28,308 bases of DNA from JBDHUJ01 sp039809105. GTDB taxonomy: Bacteria > Patescibacteriota > Saccharimonadia > Saccharimonadales > UBA4665. This document shows positions 27,553-28,308 of the stretch, piece by piece. How positions within the stretch are numbered: the stretch's first letter is position 1; each line of letters begins with the position of its first letter. Location of the stretch: NCBI GenBank assembly GCA_039809105.1, contig JBDHUJ010000023.1, positions 1 through 28,308 on the forward strand. The letters are read 5' to 3'. The position numbers and the translations under genes were made by a program. Under the pieces are notes generated by a model, which saw only the letters and a list, made by a program, of their open reading frames with translations, had not been told where the DNA came from and searched no databases.

Positions 27553-27582
27553 TACCTATCGGGTCGTACCCGATAGGTATTT
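27553..27582 (+). terminator. hairpin between convergent genes
   Basis: TACCTATCGGG and CCCGATAGGTA form a perfect 11-bp stem with a TCGTA loop, followed by TTT. It lies 37 nt after the nuclease stop. The first 19 nt are the repeat also found twice at 19633-19706. The short T-run makes termination efficiency uncertain. Confidence 0.55.
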
Positions 27583-27631
27583 AGAAATAACAGGGGTAAG
27601 TTTGTGTGAGAGGCTAGCCCAGGGGGGTGGG

Positions 27632-28135
27632 CTACTGGGCGACGATGAGCTTGGACTCGTCGACGCTGCCCGAGATGTTTATGAGCTGCCATTTGCCGTC
27701 TTTGTCCAGGATGGCGGTGCGGACGTAATAGGGGACTTTGAGTGCGCTGTATTTGTAAATGAAGTAGACCGTTTCGCCGTCTTTGCCATGGTAGACGGTA
27801 GTGTTTTCGAGCGCCGGCGATTTAGTCGTGGCGACTTCGATGGCCCTGAACTGCTTGGTCAGGGAATCGCTGCTATATTGCTTTTGAAAGTTGGTACTGC
27901 CGAGTTTGTAAGCGGCCGTACCATCACGCTTCTGTAACGCGGCGATGGTCTGGTCGGAGACTTGCTGCGCGGCGGCAACGTCGTGTTTAAGCTTGAGTTT
28001 GCTGTAAATGGTCCAGCCGAGCACGACCACGACGGCCGTGACGACGACGATGGCGACTATGTCGATGGGTTTGAGTTTCTTGCCTTTTTTCGATTCTTCG
28101 GAACTTGGGATTGCTCCCATTGCTTTCTCGGTCAT
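27632..28135 (-). CDS. membrane-anchored unknown protein
   Basis: A 167-aa protein with a polar N-terminus, one transmembrane helix (IVAIVVVTAVVVVLGWTIY, residues 27-45) and an extracytoplasmic domain of about 120 residues. That domain starts with a helix (AAQQVSDQTIAALQKRDGTAAYKLGS) followed by strands ending in GKWQLINISGSVDES. This resembles the helix-then-sheet pattern of NTF2/DUF4878-like folds found in lipoproteins, but no residue motif confirms it. The -10 is likely TATACC (plus-strand 28144-28149), 8 nt before the ATG, so a leaderless transcript is possible. Confidence 0.65.
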   Translation of the reverse strand: MTEKAMGAIPSSEESKKGKKLKPIDIVAIVVVTAVVVVLGWTIYSKLKLKHDVAAAQQVSDQTIAALQKRDGTAAYKLGSTNFQKQYSSDSLTKQFRAIEVATTKSPALENTTVYHGKDGETVYFIYKYSALKVPYYVRTAILDKDGKWQLINISGSVDESKLIVAQ

Positions 28136-28308
28136 GTATTAAGGGTATACTACCGTCGCACAAAATGCACGGCGTTCAACTGCAGTTCAGGGCAACTGCA
28201 TTCTCCCAACCCTACCTCATATAACAGCCGCCATCCTCAGGAATTTCCCAAGCAGGCGCGTGCTCTTCTCGAGGTTGTGAATCGTATCTGAGATAGAGCG
28301 GAGTTTTA
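28136..28308. other. window-end intergenic sequence
   Basis: Apart from the -10 box of the minus-strand gene (28144-28149) and a small GCAGTT/AACTGC inverted pair, I see nothing assignable. A gene may begin beyond the edge. Confidence 0.5.

Noticed and set aside
27962..28291. 109-codon plus-strand ORF at the window end
   Set aside because: It is antisense to the membrane-anchored protein, which has a clear transmembrane helix and a -10 box.
1..28308. Alternative genetic code with UGA as Gly
   Set aside because: Several genes end at TGA exactly where homologues end or where the next start overlaps, so TGA acts as a stop.

Overview
The window looks like a piece of a Candidate Phyla Radiation chromosome, most likely a Saccharibacteria (TM7) relative. 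The reasons are small compact genes with overlapping start and stop codons, a reduced isoprenoid/S2P/ProRS cluster, S23-type four-helix-bundle genes between housekeeping genes, and -10 boxes lying directly in front of start codons. TGA is used as a stop (for example at the ends of the polyprenyl synthase and the m5U methyltransferase), so the code is standard. This placement is inference from gene content. No rRNA or tRNA gene and no CRISPR array was seen.

Region 1 (1-900): a terminator hairpin, then a VapBC-type toxin-antitoxin pair with a consensus-like promoter carrying a duplicated palindromic operator. Region 2 (900-8100): frr, a polyprenyl synthase, uppS, rseP, a CPBP protease and proS, a remnant of the widespread frr-uppS-(cdsA-dxr)-rseP-proS cluster without cdsA and dxr. 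Four elements built from 7-bp tandem repeats in inverted orientation are wedged into it. Each begins within 0-5 nt of a stop codon. Two carry paralogous four-helix-bundle genes and two carry none. Region 3 (8100-11000): greA, a degenerate CDP-alcohol-phosphotransferase-like gene, and an unknown cupin-like gene divergent from a TrmB-like regulator with palindromes over both promoters.

Region 4 (11000-17150): a leader with a terminator-like hairpin, a small unknown gene, a LysRS fused to an AlaX-type tRNA-editing domain, a small unknown gene, a zincin metallopeptidase, and a DUF998-like/DUF2156 fusion that probably transfers an amino acid from aminoacyl-tRNA to a lipid. Region 5 (17150-22100): flavin reductase, a membrane protein, DUF427, a deoxyribosyltransferase-like protein, an ABC-F ATPase and MsrA, separated by hairpin-rich intergenic repeats. 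Region 6 (22100-28308): an unknown gene, a heliorhodopsin-like seven-helix protein that lacks the retinal lysine, a HAD phosphatase, a 23S-rRNA-type m5U methyltransferase with a palindromic element inserted in frame, a TM2/pilin-like fusion, a Cas4/AddB-like PD-(D/E)XK protein and a membrane-anchored unknown protein.

The most notable points are the heptamer-repeat/four-helix-bundle elements, the lysine-less heliorhodopsin homologue, the LysRS-AlaX fusion, the in-frame palindromic insertion, and the probable widespread use of leaderless mRNAs, including possible leader peptides before proS and lysS.
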